Assembly (NCBI RefSeq): GCF_020103755.1
Contig: NZ_JAHSQD010000005.1
Location: 1-55,795, forward strand
Source: Streptomyces sp. LS1784
GTDB taxonomy: Bacteria; Actinomycetota; Actinomycetes; Streptomycetales; Streptomycetaceae
Reading direction: 5' to 3'
Length of the DNA stretch: 55,795 nucleotides
Shown: piece after piece, positions 1 through 9,090 of the stretch
Layout: every line of letters starts with the position of its first letter
Numbering within the stretch: the stretch's first letter is position 1
Notes under the pieces: model-generated
The model's database searches: none
Told to the model about the DNA's origin: nothing
What the model saw: the letters and a program-made list of their open reading frames with translations, nothing else
Program-made: the position numbers and the translations under genes

Positions 1-1220
1 GCACCGGAGCCGCCGCGCCCGTGGAGCTCCGGGCGTCCGGGCCCGCGAGCCGGCCGGCCGTCGACCCGGCCCAGGTGGCCGCCACCGCGACCGCCACCGA
101 CGCCTTCGGCCTGGACCTCCTGCACGCCCTGACCACCCAGCCGGACGCCGCCGGGAGCAACCTCGTGGTCTCCCCGTCGGGTCTGGCCACCCTGCTCGCC
201 ATGCTGCTGCCCGGCGCCCGCGGCACCACCGCCGACGAACTGGCCAAGGCCCTGCACACCGGGCTCGGCCCCCAGCAGTACGCGTTCGCCACCGGCGCGC
301 TGAACCGGCCGGTCCCGGCCACCGACAAGCTCACCCTGCGCCGCAGCGATGACGTCTGGACGCAGCAGGGCCTGGCCGTCGCACCGGACTACCTGGCCAC
401 CCTCGCCGCCGCCTTCGACACCGGCGTGCACCAAGCCGACTTCGCCAAGGACCCGGACGGGGCCCGCAGGACCGTCAACGCGGCCGTGGAGAAGGCCACC
501 GACGGCCGGATCAAGGACCTGTTCGGCCGGGACGCGATCACCCCGAACACCCGGCTGGTGCTCACCGACGCGCTCTACCTCAAAGCCGCGTGGGCCTCCG
601 CCTTCAAGCCCTCGCACACCGCCGACCGCCCGTTCCACAAGCTCGACGGCTCCGCACCGGCCGTCCCCACGATGGCGCAGACCGGGGACTTCAAGTACGC
701 CGACGGCTCCGGCGGGATCGTCGGCGAGCCCTGGCAGGCCGTCGAACTGCCGTACGCGGACGGCGGGTTGGTGATGGACCTGATCGTCCCCGCGCAGGGC
801 GGCTTCGCCGCCTTCGCCAAGGGCCTGGACCAGCCCCAGCTCGACCGGATCCTCGGCGCCCTCGCCGAGCGGCCGGTCGACCTCCAGCTGCCGCGCTTCC
901 ACTTCGGCACCTCGAAGGAGCTCACCCCCGCGCTGCGCGCGCTCGGCGTGCAGGCGGCCTTCGACCAGGCCGACTTCGGCGGCATCGCCAAGGAACCGCT
1001 GGTCGTCGGCACGGTGGTGCAGAAGGCCACCATCGAGGTCGGCGAGGACGGTACGGTCGCGGCGGCCGGCAGTGGTGCCGGGCTGGAAGCGGCGGCGGCG
1101 CCGAACGCCGACCGGCCGGTCCAGGTGCACCTCGACCGGCCGTTCCTGTTCCTGATCCGGGACGCCCGGGGCGGAGCGCCGCTGTTCCTCGGCCAGGTCA
1201 CCGATCCGCAGGCCCGGTAG
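1..1220 (+). CDS. Serpin-family serine protease inhibitor, 5' end cut by window edge
   Basis: A serpin is a suicide inhibitor that traps a protease through its reactive-centre loop. The fold is recognisable along the whole length: the NLVVSPSGLATLLAMLLPGA helix region about 55 residues in, the hinge KATIEVGEDGTVAAAG near residue 335, and the C-terminal RPFLFLIRD and LFLGQV strands. From the GTG at 21 it gives 399 aa, a normal serpin length. The frame stays open to the window edge and reads TGAAAP before that GTG, which looks like the end of a secretion leader or lipoprotein linker, so the true start is probably upstream. Counting from the hinge, the P1–P1' bond falls in an Ala-rich stretch, suggesting an elastase- or subtilisin-like target (inference). 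It converges on the next gene. Confidence 0.9.
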   Translation, partial: TGAAAPVELRASGPASRPAVDPAQVAATATATDAFGLDLLHALTTQPDAAGSNLVVSPSGLATLLAMLLPGARGTTADELAKALHTGLGPQQYAFATGALNRPVPATDKLTLRRSDDVWTQQGLAVAPDYLATLAAAFDTGVHQADFAKDPDGARRTVNAAVEKATDGRIKDLFGRDAITPNTRLVLTDALYLKAAWASAFKPSHTADRPFHKLDGSAPAVPTMAQTGDFKYADGSGGIVGEPWQAVELPYADGGLVMDLIVPAQGGFAAFAKGLDQPQLDRILGALAERPVDLQLPRFHFGTSKELTPALRALGVQAAFDQADFGGIAKEPLVVGTVVQKATIEVGEDGTVAAAGSGAGLEAAAAPNADRPVQVHLDRPFLFLIRDARGGAPLFLGQVTDPQAR

Positions 1221-1233
1221 GCGCGTGGCCCGG

Positions 1234-1255
1234 GCCGCCCACCGCAAGGGGCGGC
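1234..1255. terminator. Small GC hairpin between convergent genes
   Basis: Inverted repeat GCCGCCC (1234-1240) and GGGCGGC (1249-1255) around an 8-nt loop, lying between the serpin stop and the end of the convergent ADP-ribosylglycohydrolase gene. There is no T-tract on either side, so it is at best a weak two-way terminator. Confidence 0.4.
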
Positions 1256-1271
1256 TCGCCGGCCGGGCGGC

Positions 1272-2384
1272 TCACCAGGCCGGGTAGCGCCCGCCGAGTC
1301 CCGGATGCAGCGGGTCGCGGCTGCCGAACAGCACCAGCAGGTCGTCCGCGACCTGCCGCAGCTCCGTCCGGCCCTCGACCGCTCCGGCCCACTCGGCGGG
1401 CAGCGCGGCGGCGCCGTACGCGGCCCCGACCAGGTTGCCGCAGACCGCGCCCGTCGAGTCGCTGTCCCCGGAGTGGTTCACCGACAGCAGCAGCGCGGTG
1501 CGCACCGGGTCGGGGTCCAGAGTGGCCGCCAGCAGTGAGTACACCGCGATGGCCAGGCACTCCTCGGCGATCCAGCCGAGCCCGACCCGCTCCACCGTCT
1601 CCGCCGCCGGCTCGGCCTCCTGGGCGAGCCGCACCGCCCGGGCCAGCGCCTGGACGGTCTCCTTGGAACTCGGCAGCTCGCGGATCTGCTCCACCGTCTC
1701 GCCGACCGCCGCCCACGGCTCGGTGCCGCCCGCGAGCCGCTCGACCAGTGCCGCGAAGGCGCCCGCCGCGAGGTAGCCGGTCGGGTGGCCGTGGGTGAGC
1801 TGGGCGCACTGGACCGCCAGCCCGAAGGACTGCTCGACACCCAGCCGGGCCAGCCCGAACGGCGCCGAGCGCATCACCGTGCCGCAGCCCTTGGAGCCAG
1901 GGTTGATCGGCCCGTTCAGCCCGATCGCGGACGGCGCCTCGAACACCGGGTGCTCGGACACCCCGCTCAGGCATGCGTTGCCCGGCGCCCGCCGCGCGTA
2001 CAGGAAGGGCCGGCTCAGCAGCCAGCCGTCGTAGGGGCGGGGCTGCGGCTCGGCGTCCGGCGAGGACTGGTACTGGGTCAGCAGCCAGCGCCGGTAGGCG
2101 CCGTGCACGGCCTCCGGCACCGAGCCGCCGCCGCCCGTCCAGCCGCGGACGAAGCCGCGGATCAGGCCCTCGGCGGTGAACAGCGTCATCTGGGTGTCGT
2201 CGGTGACCTCGACCGGCCCGGGCCCGGCCGGCAGCCCGGTCACGCCCTGCGGTCCGTACCGGTCCTGGATCTGGTGGAGCTGCTGGAACTCCACCGGCCA
2301 GCCCAGCGCATCGCCGATCGCTCCGCCGAGCAGCGCTCCGCGCACCCGGTCCCGGTACCCCGACTCCGCCGCCGGTTCCGTCAC
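1272..2384 (-). CDS. ADP-ribosylglycohydrolase (DraG/ARH-like) family protein
   Basis: Family members use a pair of Mg ions to remove ADP-ribose from proteins or small molecules; the substrate here cannot be told. The 370-aa protein has the N-terminal GALLGGAIGDALG motif (residues 16-28), the metal-ligand motif TDDTQM (61-66) and the C-terminal NHSGDSDSTGAVCGNLVG signature that completes the binuclear metal site, so all key acidic residues are present. The start is GTG at 2384, preceded by a GGGGGA ribosome-binding sequence. No signal peptide is visible, so it should be cytoplasmic. It follows the DUF2786 gene on the same strand after about 60 bp. I see no toxin or ADP-ribosyltransferase partner nearby. 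Confidence 0.9.
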   Translation of the reverse strand: MTEPAAESGYRDRVRGALLGGAIGDALGWPVEFQQLHQIQDRYGPQGVTGLPAGPGPVEVTDDTQMTLFTAEGLIRGFVRGWTGGGGSVPEAVHGAYRRWLLTQYQSSPDAEPQPRPYDGWLLSRPFLYARRAPGNACLSGVSEHPVFEAPSAIGLNGPINPGSKGCGTVMRSAPFGLARLGVEQSFGLAVQCAQLTHGHPTGYLAAGAFAALVERLAGGTEPWAAVGETVEQIRELPSSKETVQALARAVRLAQEAEPAAETVERVGLGWIAEECLAIAVYSLLAATLDPDPVRTALLLSVNHSGDSDSTGAVCGNLVGAAYGAAALPAEWAGAVEGRTELRQVADDLLVLFGSRDPLHPGLGGRYPAW

Positions 2385-2443
2385 GTCGAATCCCCCTTCG
2401 TTCGTGGCGGACTACGTTCTATCAGGTCGCTCCGGGACCCGCC

Positions 2444-3715
2444 CTACCGGCGGATCGCCCCGGCGCGCCCGTGCAGCGCGGCCCGGTCGGCGGCGGCGCG
2501 TCCGGCCGCCCAGCCCACGCCGTCGCTGACCCGCACCCGCTGCGAGACCAGCTTCGGGAACAGCCGGCCGACCTCCTCGTCCACCGCCTCGGAGCGGGCG
2601 GCGAGCGCGGGCAGCAGCCGCTCGTCGGGCAGCAGCTGCTCCTCGGTGCCGTCCTCGCGCAGGTGCCGCCCGGCCGCGGCGGCGCTGGTGGCGCGCTCGG
2701 TCGCGGCGGTCAGCCGCTCGCGGATCCGCGCCGCGTACGCGACCAGGAAGGACTGCCGGAACGCCTTGCTGCGCGAGTCCTTGCGGGAGCCCGCCTTGTT
2801 GAGCGCGTGGGTGGCCTGCACCAGCAGCGAGGTGTACAGCAGGTCGACGCCGTCCAGGTCGCCGTCGAAGCCGACCACGGTGCAGAAGCCGAACTCCTTC
2901 GCCCACACCACCCGGCACCGGTTGGCCGCCGCGACCGCGTCCAGCAGCATCGTCTTGGGGCCCTCGTACGGGTTGTCCACCCCGATCCGCAGCGCCGCCG
3001 GGGTGTCGCGGTCGGCGCCGGCCGCGGCCAGCAGCGCCTCGTCGATGCTGTGCTGGGCCATCAGCTGCTGGGCCTTGGCGGTCAGCGCCTCGGCCTCCTC
3101 CGGGAACTCGGTGGACTCGGCCTTGGCCAGCAGCGCCCGGATCCGCGCGAGCATCCGCGGCTCGCCGGTCACCGGCGCCGAGCGCTGCGGCCGCACGGTC
3201 TGCCCGGGGGCGGGCCCCACCGGGGCGATCGGCGGCAGCCGGCCCCAGGTGCGCAGCAGCTCCAGGACGGCGGTGGCGAGCGCGAAGCGGTCCAGCCGGT
3301 GCCGGTGGGCGAAGGCGCCGAGGTACTCCTCGTCGCCGGGCCACCACACCTCGGTCTCCAGCTCGCGCAGCTGCTCCCGCCAGCGCCGGTCCAGGGCGGC
3401 CGCGGGGTGGCGGCGGCCCTCGGCGGCGATCAGGTCCACCGCGAGGGCCAGGTGGGCGGGCTTCAGCTCGCGCCGCACCACCCGGGCCAGGTCGGCGGGC
3501 CGCCATCCGGCGGACCAGCAGCGGCCGACGGCGGTGTCCGCGTGGCCGAGCAGCGCCCGGCTGACCTCCGGCCACTGCCCGGCCGAGGCGGCCAGCAGCG
3601 AGGCCCCGGTGTCCAGGGCGAGGTCCAGTGCGTCCTCCGGGGCCGTCAGCACCGACCGCACCGCCTGCTCCAGCAGCGGCCCGGCGGTCCCGGTCTGCTG
3701 CGCGCGCTTGCCCAC
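2444..3715 (-). CDS. DUF2786 domain-containing protein
   Basis: Cytoplasmic protein of unknown function, 423 aa from the GTG at 3715. The recognisable part is the DUF2786 motif in the middle (RIRALLAKAESTEFPEEAEA followed by LTAKAQQLMAQHSIDEALL), a short helical domain common in actinobacterial proteins of unknown role. The N-terminal half is alpha-helical and rich in Leu and Ala; the C-terminal half carries a conserved-looking KTMLLDAVAAANRCRVVW segment. An ATG 14 codons upstream (3757) is also in frame, but the GTG has the better AGGGA-type ribosome site. The frame stays open far upstream through the neighbouring permease gene, which is a high-GC artefact and not a fusion. It has the same orientation as its flanking genes. 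Confidence 0.75.
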   Translation of the reverse strand: MGKRAQQTGTAGPLLEQAVRSVLTAPEDALDLALDTGASLLAASAGQWPEVSRALLGHADTAVGRCWSAGWRPADLARVVRRELKPAHLALAVDLIAAEGRRHPAAALDRRWREQLRELETEVWWPGDEEYLGAFAHRHRLDRFALATAVLELLRTWGRLPPIAPVGPAPGQTVRPQRSAPVTGEPRMLARIRALLAKAESTEFPEEAEALTAKAQQLMAQHSIDEALLAAAGADRDTPAALRIGVDNPYEGPKTMLLDAVAAANRCRVVWAKEFGFCTVVGFDGDLDGVDLLYTSLLVQATHALNKAGSRKDSRSKAFRQSFLVAYAARIRERLTAATERATSAAAAGRHLREDGTEEQLLPDERLLPALAARSEAVDEEVGRLFPKLVSQRVRVSDGVGWAAGRAAADRAALHGRAGAIRR

Positions 3716-3804
3716 GGTGTGTCCCTGCTCTCCTCGACGGTCCGGCCTCCTGCCCATGATGCCGGAGCCGCGGCGGGAACCGTTCGGCTCGGCGGCGACT
3801 CGGC

Positions 3805-5418
3805 TCAGCGCTCGATGGCCTTGGCCAGGATCTCCGGCGTGCGCTCCAGCAGCCGGCCCGCCGCCAGCCGCACGCCCAGCGTCGCGACCAGGGCGCCGTA
3901 CAGCGGGCCGATCAGCAGCACCGGCCAGCTCGGCCCGTCCGAGATCAGCGCCCAGGCGAGGTAGCCGCCGACCGGCAGCGCCAGCACCGCGACGCCGAGC
4001 ATCGAGCCGAACTGGTTGAGCAGGATCAGCCCGCCCTGCCCGGGGGCGGCGTTGCGCATCGGGTTGCTGTCGGCCGGCATGGTGTACGGCGCCAGCACGC
4101 TGAACATCGAGCCCAGCGCGATCCCGCAGCCGAGCATCGTCAGCGCCAGGCCGAGCGCGGACGGCAGCTCGCTCCACCGGCCGGTGACGGCCGCCAGCAC
4201 CAGTCCGAGCACCATCGTCACCGGGACGGCGTACGACAGCACCGCGTACGCCCGGCCGCGCAGCTCGGACCGGGCGTCGGCCGGGGTGCGCAGGGTGGCG
4301 GCGACCATCCAGAACGCCGAGCCGTCCATGCCGAACAGGTTGAGCATCTGCAGCCCGAGGAACACCCCGGTCATCGCCAGCAGGTAGACGCTCGCCCAGC
4401 CCTGGACCATCGACAGCACGCAGATCACCAGCGTCATCCCGATGCTGGTGAACAGCGCCGCCTTGGCCCGCGGTTCGCGCCAGGCGTACCGCAGGTGGCG
4501 CTGCATCACCGCGCCGGTCCGGCCCTGGGGCAGGAAGCCCCAGCCGCGCGCCTTCTGCACCCCGCGGGCCACCTCCAGGGTGGAGGAGTCGGCGGTGACC
4601 ATCAGCTCCTGCAGGCTCCGCCGCCACCAGCGCAGCAGCAGCGCCAGCAGCACGGCGGCCGCGGCGAGCTGGAGCAGCGCCGCCCCGTACCGGCCCTCGC
4701 CGACGGTGCGCGGCGCGTCCGCCGCGCTGATCGGCGGGATCCAGCGCAGCACCGAGGCGATCGGCTTCAGCGGGCTGAGGTCGATCGGCCCGCCCCGGCG
4801 GCCGAGGATGCTCTGCGAGCCGACGTTGGCGACCTGCACCAGCAGTGCGAAGGCCAGCCCGCCGAAGATCGCGAAGTCCTTGCCGCGCCGGCTGGAGAGC
4901 ATCCGGGCGTTGCCCGCCGCGACCGCCCGGGAGAGCGTGACCAGACAGAGCACCGCGAGCGGCACGCCGAGCACCGCGACCGCGGCCGAGGCGCCGCCGG
5001 CCGCGACGGCCAGCACCGCGCCGGTCACCAGCACCAGGCTGATCAGCGGCCCCGGCCCGATCAGCGCGGCCAGCAGCGAGCCGCGCAGCAGCGGGCCGGG
5101 CCGCAGCGGCAGCATGGTCAGCCGGGTCGGGTCGGCGCTCTCGTCACTGGAGAAGAGGAACAGCGGCAGCGCGGCCCAGCCCAGGGTCAGCACGCCGAGC
5201 AGCATCACCCCGGCGTCCCCGGACCCTTCGTGCCGCCCGTTCAGCGCGGTCATGCCGACGGCGATGCCGGCCGCGAAGGCCAGGCCCACCATGCCGCCGA
5301 TCACGTAGACGGCGGTCCGGCCGGGGCTGCGCCGCAGCCCGTTGCGCAGCAGCCGCAGCTTGAGCGCCACCAGGGCGCGGACGACCGTCCGCCCGTCGGG
5401 CACCGAGGCCGTACTCAC
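3805..5418 (-). CDS. ABC-2 type exporter permease
   Basis: Membrane subunit of an ABC exporter, 537 aa from the GTG at 5418. About a dozen hydrophobic segments are visible, for example TAVYVIGGMVGLAFAAGIAV near the N-terminus and a set near the C-terminus ending in ALVATLGVRLAAGRLLERTP. Its start overlaps the stop of the upstream ATPase gene in the four-base arrangement GTGA, so the two are translationally coupled and should form one transporter. Members of this actinobacterial family are usually annotated only as ABC transporter permeases and the cargo is unknown. Nothing in the neighbourhood names a substrate. Confidence 0.85.
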   Translation of the reverse strand: MSTASVPDGRTVVRALVALKLRLLRNGLRRSPGRTAVYVIGGMVGLAFAAGIAVGMTALNGRHEGSGDAGVMLLGVLTLGWAALPLFLFSSDESADPTRLTMLPLRPGPLLRGSLLAALIGPGPLISLVLVTGAVLAVAAGGASAAVAVLGVPLAVLCLVTLSRAVAAGNARMLSSRRGKDFAIFGGLAFALLVQVANVGSQSILGRRGGPIDLSPLKPIASVLRWIPPISAADAPRTVGEGRYGAALLQLAAAAVLLALLLRWWRRSLQELMVTADSSTLEVARGVQKARGWGFLPQGRTGAVMQRHLRYAWREPRAKAALFTSIGMTLVICVLSMVQGWASVYLLAMTGVFLGLQMLNLFGMDGSAFWMVAATLRTPADARSELRGRAYAVLSYAVPVTMVLGLVLAAVTGRWSELPSALGLALTMLGCGIALGSMFSVLAPYTMPADSNPMRNAAPGQGGLILLNQFGSMLGVAVLALPVGGYLAWALISDGPSWPVLLIGPLYGALVATLGVRLAAGRLLERTPEILAKAIER

Positions 5419-6236
5419 CGTGCGCCCCCGGTCTGTCCGCCGCCGAGCCAGCCGAGCGCCTGCCCGTCGTCCTCGCGCACGCCGATCAGGCCCAGGAAGG
5501 CCTCGTGCAGGCTGCGCCCGCCCCGTACGGAGTCCAGCGGACCCTGGGCTATCACCCGGCCGGCGTTGACCACCGCTACCCAGTCGCAGAGCTGCTCGAC
5601 CAGCTCCATCACGTGACTGGAGAAGACCACCGTGGAACCGGCCGCCGCGTACCGCTTGAGCACGCCGCGGATGGTCTGGGCGGAGACCGGGTCGACGCCC
5701 TCGAAGGGCTCGTCCAGGAACAGCACGTCGGGATTGTGCAGCAGCGCGGCGGCCAGACCGATCTTCTTGCGCATGCCGGTGGAGTAGTCGGCGACCAGCT
5801 TGTCGGCGTCCCGGCCGAGGTCCAGGACGGCCAGCAGCTCCTCGGCCCGCCGGTCCACCTCGGCGCCGGGCAGGCCGCGCAGCCGCCCGGTGTACTGGAG
5901 CAGCTCGCGCCCGCTGAGCCGCTCGAACATCCGCAGGCCCTCGGGCAGGATGCCGATCCGGGCCTTGACCGTGACCGGATCCGCCCACACGTCGGTGCCG
6001 TGCACCAGGACGGTGCCCTGGTCGGGCCGGAGCAGCCCGGTGACCATCGACAGCGTGGTCGTCTTGCCGGCGCCGTTCGGCCCGACCAGGCCGATGAACG
6101 ACCCGGCCGGCAGCTCCAGGCTCAGCCCGGCCACGGCGGCTTGGGCGCCGAAGTGCTTCCAGAGCCCCTGGATGCTGACGGCGGACGGGGTTCCCGGCCC
6201 GGGGAGGTCGGAGGACGGCGGCGCTGACGCCTGCAT
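5415..6236 (-). CDS. ABC transporter ATP-binding protein
   Basis: Energising subunit for the permease encoded immediately downstream. The 273-aa protein has Walker A GPNGAGKTT (residues 52-60), the signature YSTGMRKKIGLA, Walker B VLFLDEPFEGVDP and the switch histidine in SSHVMEL, so it should be catalytically competent. It belongs to the CcmA/NatA-like class that pairs with ABC-2 permeases. The ATG at 6236 is chosen because the conserved domain begins shortly after it and a GAAGG ribosome site precedes it; the frame is open much further upstream only because of base composition. The 260 bp upstream separates it from the divergent DUF1707 gene and must hold both promoters. Confidence 0.92.
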   Translation of the reverse strand: MQASAPPSSDLPGPGTPSAVSIQGLWKHFGAQAAVAGLSLELPAGSFIGLVGPNGAGKTTTLSMVTGLLRPDQGTVLVHGTDVWADPVTVKARIGILPEGLRMFERLSGRELLQYTGRLRGLPGAEVDRRAEELLAVLDLGRDADKLVADYSTGMRKKIGLAAALLHNPDVLFLDEPFEGVDPVSAQTIRGVLKRYAAAGSTVVFSSHVMELVEQLCDWVAVVNAGRVIAQGPLDSVRGGRSLHEAFLGLIGVREDDGQALGWLGGGQTGGAR

Positions 6237-6497
6237 GGCGGCCTTCTCTGCTCTCGTCGTGGTGAAAAGTCGTGGTGGAGGGTTTCTCGGGGCCCAGCCT
6301 GTCACTGCTCGAACAGGCTGTCGCCCGAGTTGAGCATCCCCTGAGTGTGCCCGCCGAACGGGTGAGGCACGCCGGGCCGGAATCCGCATCCCGGCGGCTA
6401 CTGGCCCGATTTGGCAACTACTCAGCTCGGCTGTTCGTCCTGCACCATGAGGAAGCAGTGACGTGCGCGGGGATGCCGCGCTACCGGGAGGTGGCGG
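6237..6497. promoter_or_regulatory. Divergent intergenic region, ABC exporter / DUF1707 gene
   Basis: 261 bp between the ATPase start (minus strand) and the DUF1707 start (plus strand). It must carry two promoters, but I could not pick convincing -35/-10 pairs. The DUF1707 gene has a GGGAGGTGG ribosome site just before its ATG. No coding potential was judged real here. Confidence 0.4.
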
Positions 6498-7067
6498 ATG
6501 TCCGTACAACCATGGGGCGAGCCCGGTTCCGGCAATCCGCCCGGCAAGCGGCCGGCGGGGCAATGGCAGCCCGTGCCCGCGCCCGCGGGGGCGTCGCAGG
6601 CCGCGATGCGGGCGGGCCACGCGGACCGGGACCGGACGATCGACGTGCTCAAGGCCGCGTTCGCCGAGGGACGGCTCTCCGTCCAGGAGTACGAGCAGCG
6701 CCACGAGGCGGTGGCCGCTTCGCAGACCTACGGCCAGCTGGCCGCGCTGGTGGCCGACCTGCCCTCCGGGCCGATGGCGGTGCCGCCGGTCGCCGTGCCG
6801 TCCGTCCCCGCGACCTTCCTCCCGCCTCCTCCGCCTGCGCCCCGCCCCACCAATGTGCTCGCGGTCACGTCGCTGGCGCTCGGCGTCTTCGGCTTCTCCC
6901 TGCCCGCCGTGATCACCGGCCACATCGCCCGGTCACAGATCCGCCGCCGCGACATGAACGGTGACTGGGCGGCCGTCGCCGGTCTGGTCGTCGGCTATGC
7001 GGGCACTGCGCTCTGGACCTTGATGATCCTGCTGGGTACCGTCGCCGCCGTCGGCGGAGCGCGCTGA
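6498..7067 (+). CDS. DUF1707 and DUF4190 domain membrane protein
   Basis: 189-aa protein of unknown function typical of actinobacteria. A Pro/Gly-rich start is followed by a DUF1707 domain (about residues 37-92: MRAGHADRDRTIDVLKAAF then EGRLSVQEYEQRHEAVAA), a Pro-rich linker, and a DUF4190 region with two hydrophobic segments, VLAVTSLALGVFGFSLPAVI and VAGLVVGYAGTALWTLMILL. The topology suggests a cytoplasmic N-domain on a two-helix membrane anchor. The ATG at 6498 has a strong GGGAGG ribosome site. It is divergent from the ABC exporter genes and may share control with them, but no function can be assigned. Confidence 0.85.
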   Translation: MSVQPWGEPGSGNPPGKRPAGQWQPVPAPAGASQAAMRAGHADRDRTIDVLKAAFAEGRLSVQEYEQRHEAVAASQTYGQLAALVADLPSGPMAVPPVAVPSVPATFLPPPPPAPRPTNVLAVTSLALGVFGFSLPAVITGHIARSQIRRRDMNGDWAAVAGLVVGYAGTALWTLMILLGTVAAVGGAR

Positions 7068-7250
7068 ACCCGCCCGACTCACGGACCGTCATCGGGAGGG
7101 CGCCATTAGTCCCTCGGGGCTCCGTTCGGTACGGTCTTCTCGTCCATGGCTGACGCTGCCTGTTGCATCTCGTCGACGCGAGCACCCACCACGCCCCGGC
7201 CATGGGTGCCGCACGCCGAGTTCGGACCGACCCCGAAGGCCCATTTCCAG

Positions 7251-8861
7251 ATGATGATCACTGCCGTCAAGAGCATCGCCGAGCGGCTCGCGTCTTCGCC
7301 CCGGCGGTTGTGGGCGGTCGCGTTCGCGATCCTGTTCGCGCTGAGTGCGTCCTGGTCGCTGGCGACTCCGATCGGCGGCGCGCCGGACGAACCCGCGCAC
7401 CTCATCCGGGCGGCCGCGGTCGCGCGGGGCCAGGTCAACGGCACCGAGGTCATGGTCCCGCACGAGGTCGGCGGGATCAAAGGCCACTGGGCCGAGAGCG
7501 GGGTCGTGCTCCCGCGGATCTACGAGGACCTGGCGGAGACCCATCTCTGCTACGCCTTCAAGCCCTGGCAGTCGGCCGACTGCGCACCCGCGCTCAAGCA
7601 CAGCTCCGGGACGGCCGAGGTGACCACGTCGGCGGGCCGCTACCACCCGGCGTACTACTTCGCCGTCGGCTGGCCCAGCCTGCTGCTCCCGGGCAAGACG
7701 GCCTTCTACCTGATGCGCCTGATGTCGGCCGCGATCTGCTCCGCCCTGGTGGCGAGTGCGGTGGTCTCGGCGGCGGAGTGGCGTCGGCGTTCCTTCACCA
7801 TGCTCGGGGTGGTGGCGGCCACCACCCCGATGTCACTGTTCATGTTCGGTGTGGTCAACCCGAACGGCCCGGAGATCGCCGCGAGCATCCTGGTCTGGAG
7901 CGCTGCCCTGGCGCTGCTGAGGAGCCCGGACCCCGAACTCCTGAACCGCCGCCTCGCCCGGCTCGGCATCGGTGCGGTGGTGCTGATCAGCATCCGGCCG
8001 TTGGGCCTGATCTGGCTGCCCGGGGCGGTCTTCTTCGCCCTGCTGCTCGGAAGCAAGGACGCGCTGCGCGCGGTCCTGCGGCACCGGGCGACCTGGGTCT
8101 GGGGCGGTCTGACCCTGGTCACGACCGTCCTGGCCCTCCTCTGGTCCTCGACCCACCCGGACCACTCGGTCATCAACACCCCGAGGGGTCTCACCCCGCT
8201 GGCCGCGGCTCGTAAGACCTTCGACAACGGTCTGACGTACATCAAGCAGATGATCGGTTACTTCGGCTGGCTGGACGCCGAGCCGCCGGCCGCGACGCTG
8301 CTGCTGTGGTGCGCCGTGGTGGTCGCCCTGGTGCTGCTCGCGCTCTGCTACGCGCGGCTTCGGGACGCACTGGCCGTCCTGGGGGTCCTTGCCGGGATCG
8401 TGGTCATACCGCTGGTGGCCCAGGCCATGCAGGCGCGGGAGCTCGGCATGATCTGGCAGGGCCGCTACCTGCTGCCGTTCGCCGTCGGGCTGCCGATCGT
8501 GTGCGCCGTGATCTGCCACGAGCGGCTGCCGGGCGGTTTCGCCTGGCGCCGGCTGCTGATGCTCTGTTCCGGCGCGCTCGCCGTGGCCGACTTCGCGGGG
8601 TTCGTCTGGGCGCTGCGCCGCATCACGGTCGGCAACGGTGGGTCGTTCTTCATCAGCCCGGCCCACTGGGCGCCGCCGGTGGGCTGGCAGCCCTGCGTGG
8701 CGCTGTACGCGGTGGCCGTGGTGGCGCTGGGGCTGCTCGTCGCCGTGCCGGACAGGCAGGGGGCGGACCGGCAGCAGGACGCGTCGTCCTCGTCCGAGCC
8801 GTCCGGGGGCGATGCCGACGGGGGGGACACCCGGCTCGCCGCCGTCCACGCACAGGCGTAA
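7251..8861 (+). CDS. DUF2142 family polytopic membrane protein (GT-C-like)
   Basis: 536-aa integral membrane protein. After the first membrane helix it shows the DUF2142 hallmark GGAPDEPAHLIRAAAVARG, followed by about ten more hydrophobic segments. An acidic pair in the first outer loop after helix 1 is what GT-C glycosyltransferases use, so an outward-facing sugar transferase is plausible, but this is inferred from architecture. The ATG at 7251 sits just before the first helix; an in-frame ATG at 7146 would add 35 low-complexity residues and has no better ribosome site. It lies alone between the DUF1707 gene and rpsL and could serve the glycan genes beyond tuf. Confidence 0.75.
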   Translation: MMITAVKSIAERLASSPRRLWAVAFAILFALSASWSLATPIGGAPDEPAHLIRAAAVARGQVNGTEVMVPHEVGGIKGHWAESGVVLPRIYEDLAETHLCYAFKPWQSADCAPALKHSSGTAEVTTSAGRYHPAYYFAVGWPSLLLPGKTAFYLMRLMSAAICSALVASAVVSAAEWRRRSFTMLGVVAATTPMSLFMFGVVNPNGPEIAASILVWSAALALLRSPDPELLNRRLARLGIGAVVLISIRPLGLIWLPGAVFFALLLGSKDALRAVLRHRATWVWGGLTLVTTVLALLWSSTHPDHSVINTPRGLTPLAAARKTFDNGLTYIKQMIGYFGWLDAEPPAATLLLWCAVVVALVLLALCYARLRDALAVLGVLAGIVVIPLVAQAMQARELGMIWQGRYLLPFAVGLPIVCAVICHERLPGGFAWRRLLMLCSGALAVADFAGFVWALRRITVGNGGSFFISPAHWAPPVGWQPCVALYAVAVVALGLLVAVPDRQGADRQQDASSSSEPSGGDADGGDTRLAAVHAQA

Positions 8862-8966
8862 GGTTTCGCCGTGCGGGGGGTTCTCGGCCATGGTATGGGC
8901 GCCGCCCGCGTCGGTTCCCGTCCCGTTTCGAGTCCAAGCCCCGCGACCTGCGGCGTTGCATTTGTT

Positions 8967-8995
8967 TTGACCGCGCCCGATGCGCTAGGTACGCT
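8967..8995 (+). promoter_or_regulatory. Promoter of the str operon (housekeeping sigma type)
   Basis: TTGACC (8967-8972), 17-nt spacer, TACGCT (8990-8995). This fits the streptomycete HrdB pattern well and predicts initiation near 9002-9004, about 235 nt before rpsL. The spacer contains TAGGTA overlapping the -10 box. Confidence 0.7.
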
Positions 8996-9003
8996 CTGAC
9001 CTT

Positions 9004-9090
9004 GTGCCTGGGGTGTCCCCGGGTCCTTGTGCGTGCATGCACACCGGTCGCCGCGCCGAGCCGGAGCGCTTCCCAGCGCGCCGCGCGTAG
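9004..9090 (+). other. Possible leaderless 28-codon upstream ORF in rpsL leader
   Basis: GTG at 9004 lies 8 nt past the predicted -10 box, where transcription should begin, and opens a 28-codon frame ending in TAG at 9088-9090. The peptide begins VPGVSPGPCACMHTG and has two Cys and several Arg. It has no ribosome site, so it would be translated as a leaderless start. It may be chance; see findings. Confidence 0.2.

Noticed and set aside
1785-4019. 744-codon plus-strand open frame across the ADP-ribosylglycohydrolase, DUF2786 and permease region
   Set aside because: It crosses three minus-strand genes with known motifs; the translation is Arg/Ser/Ala low complexity.
3805-6417. Apparent 870-aa fusion containing the permease, or a fusion of DUF2786 with upstream sequence
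   Set aside because: The upstream parts are just open frames from high GC content; internal GTG starts with stop/start overlap explain separate genes.
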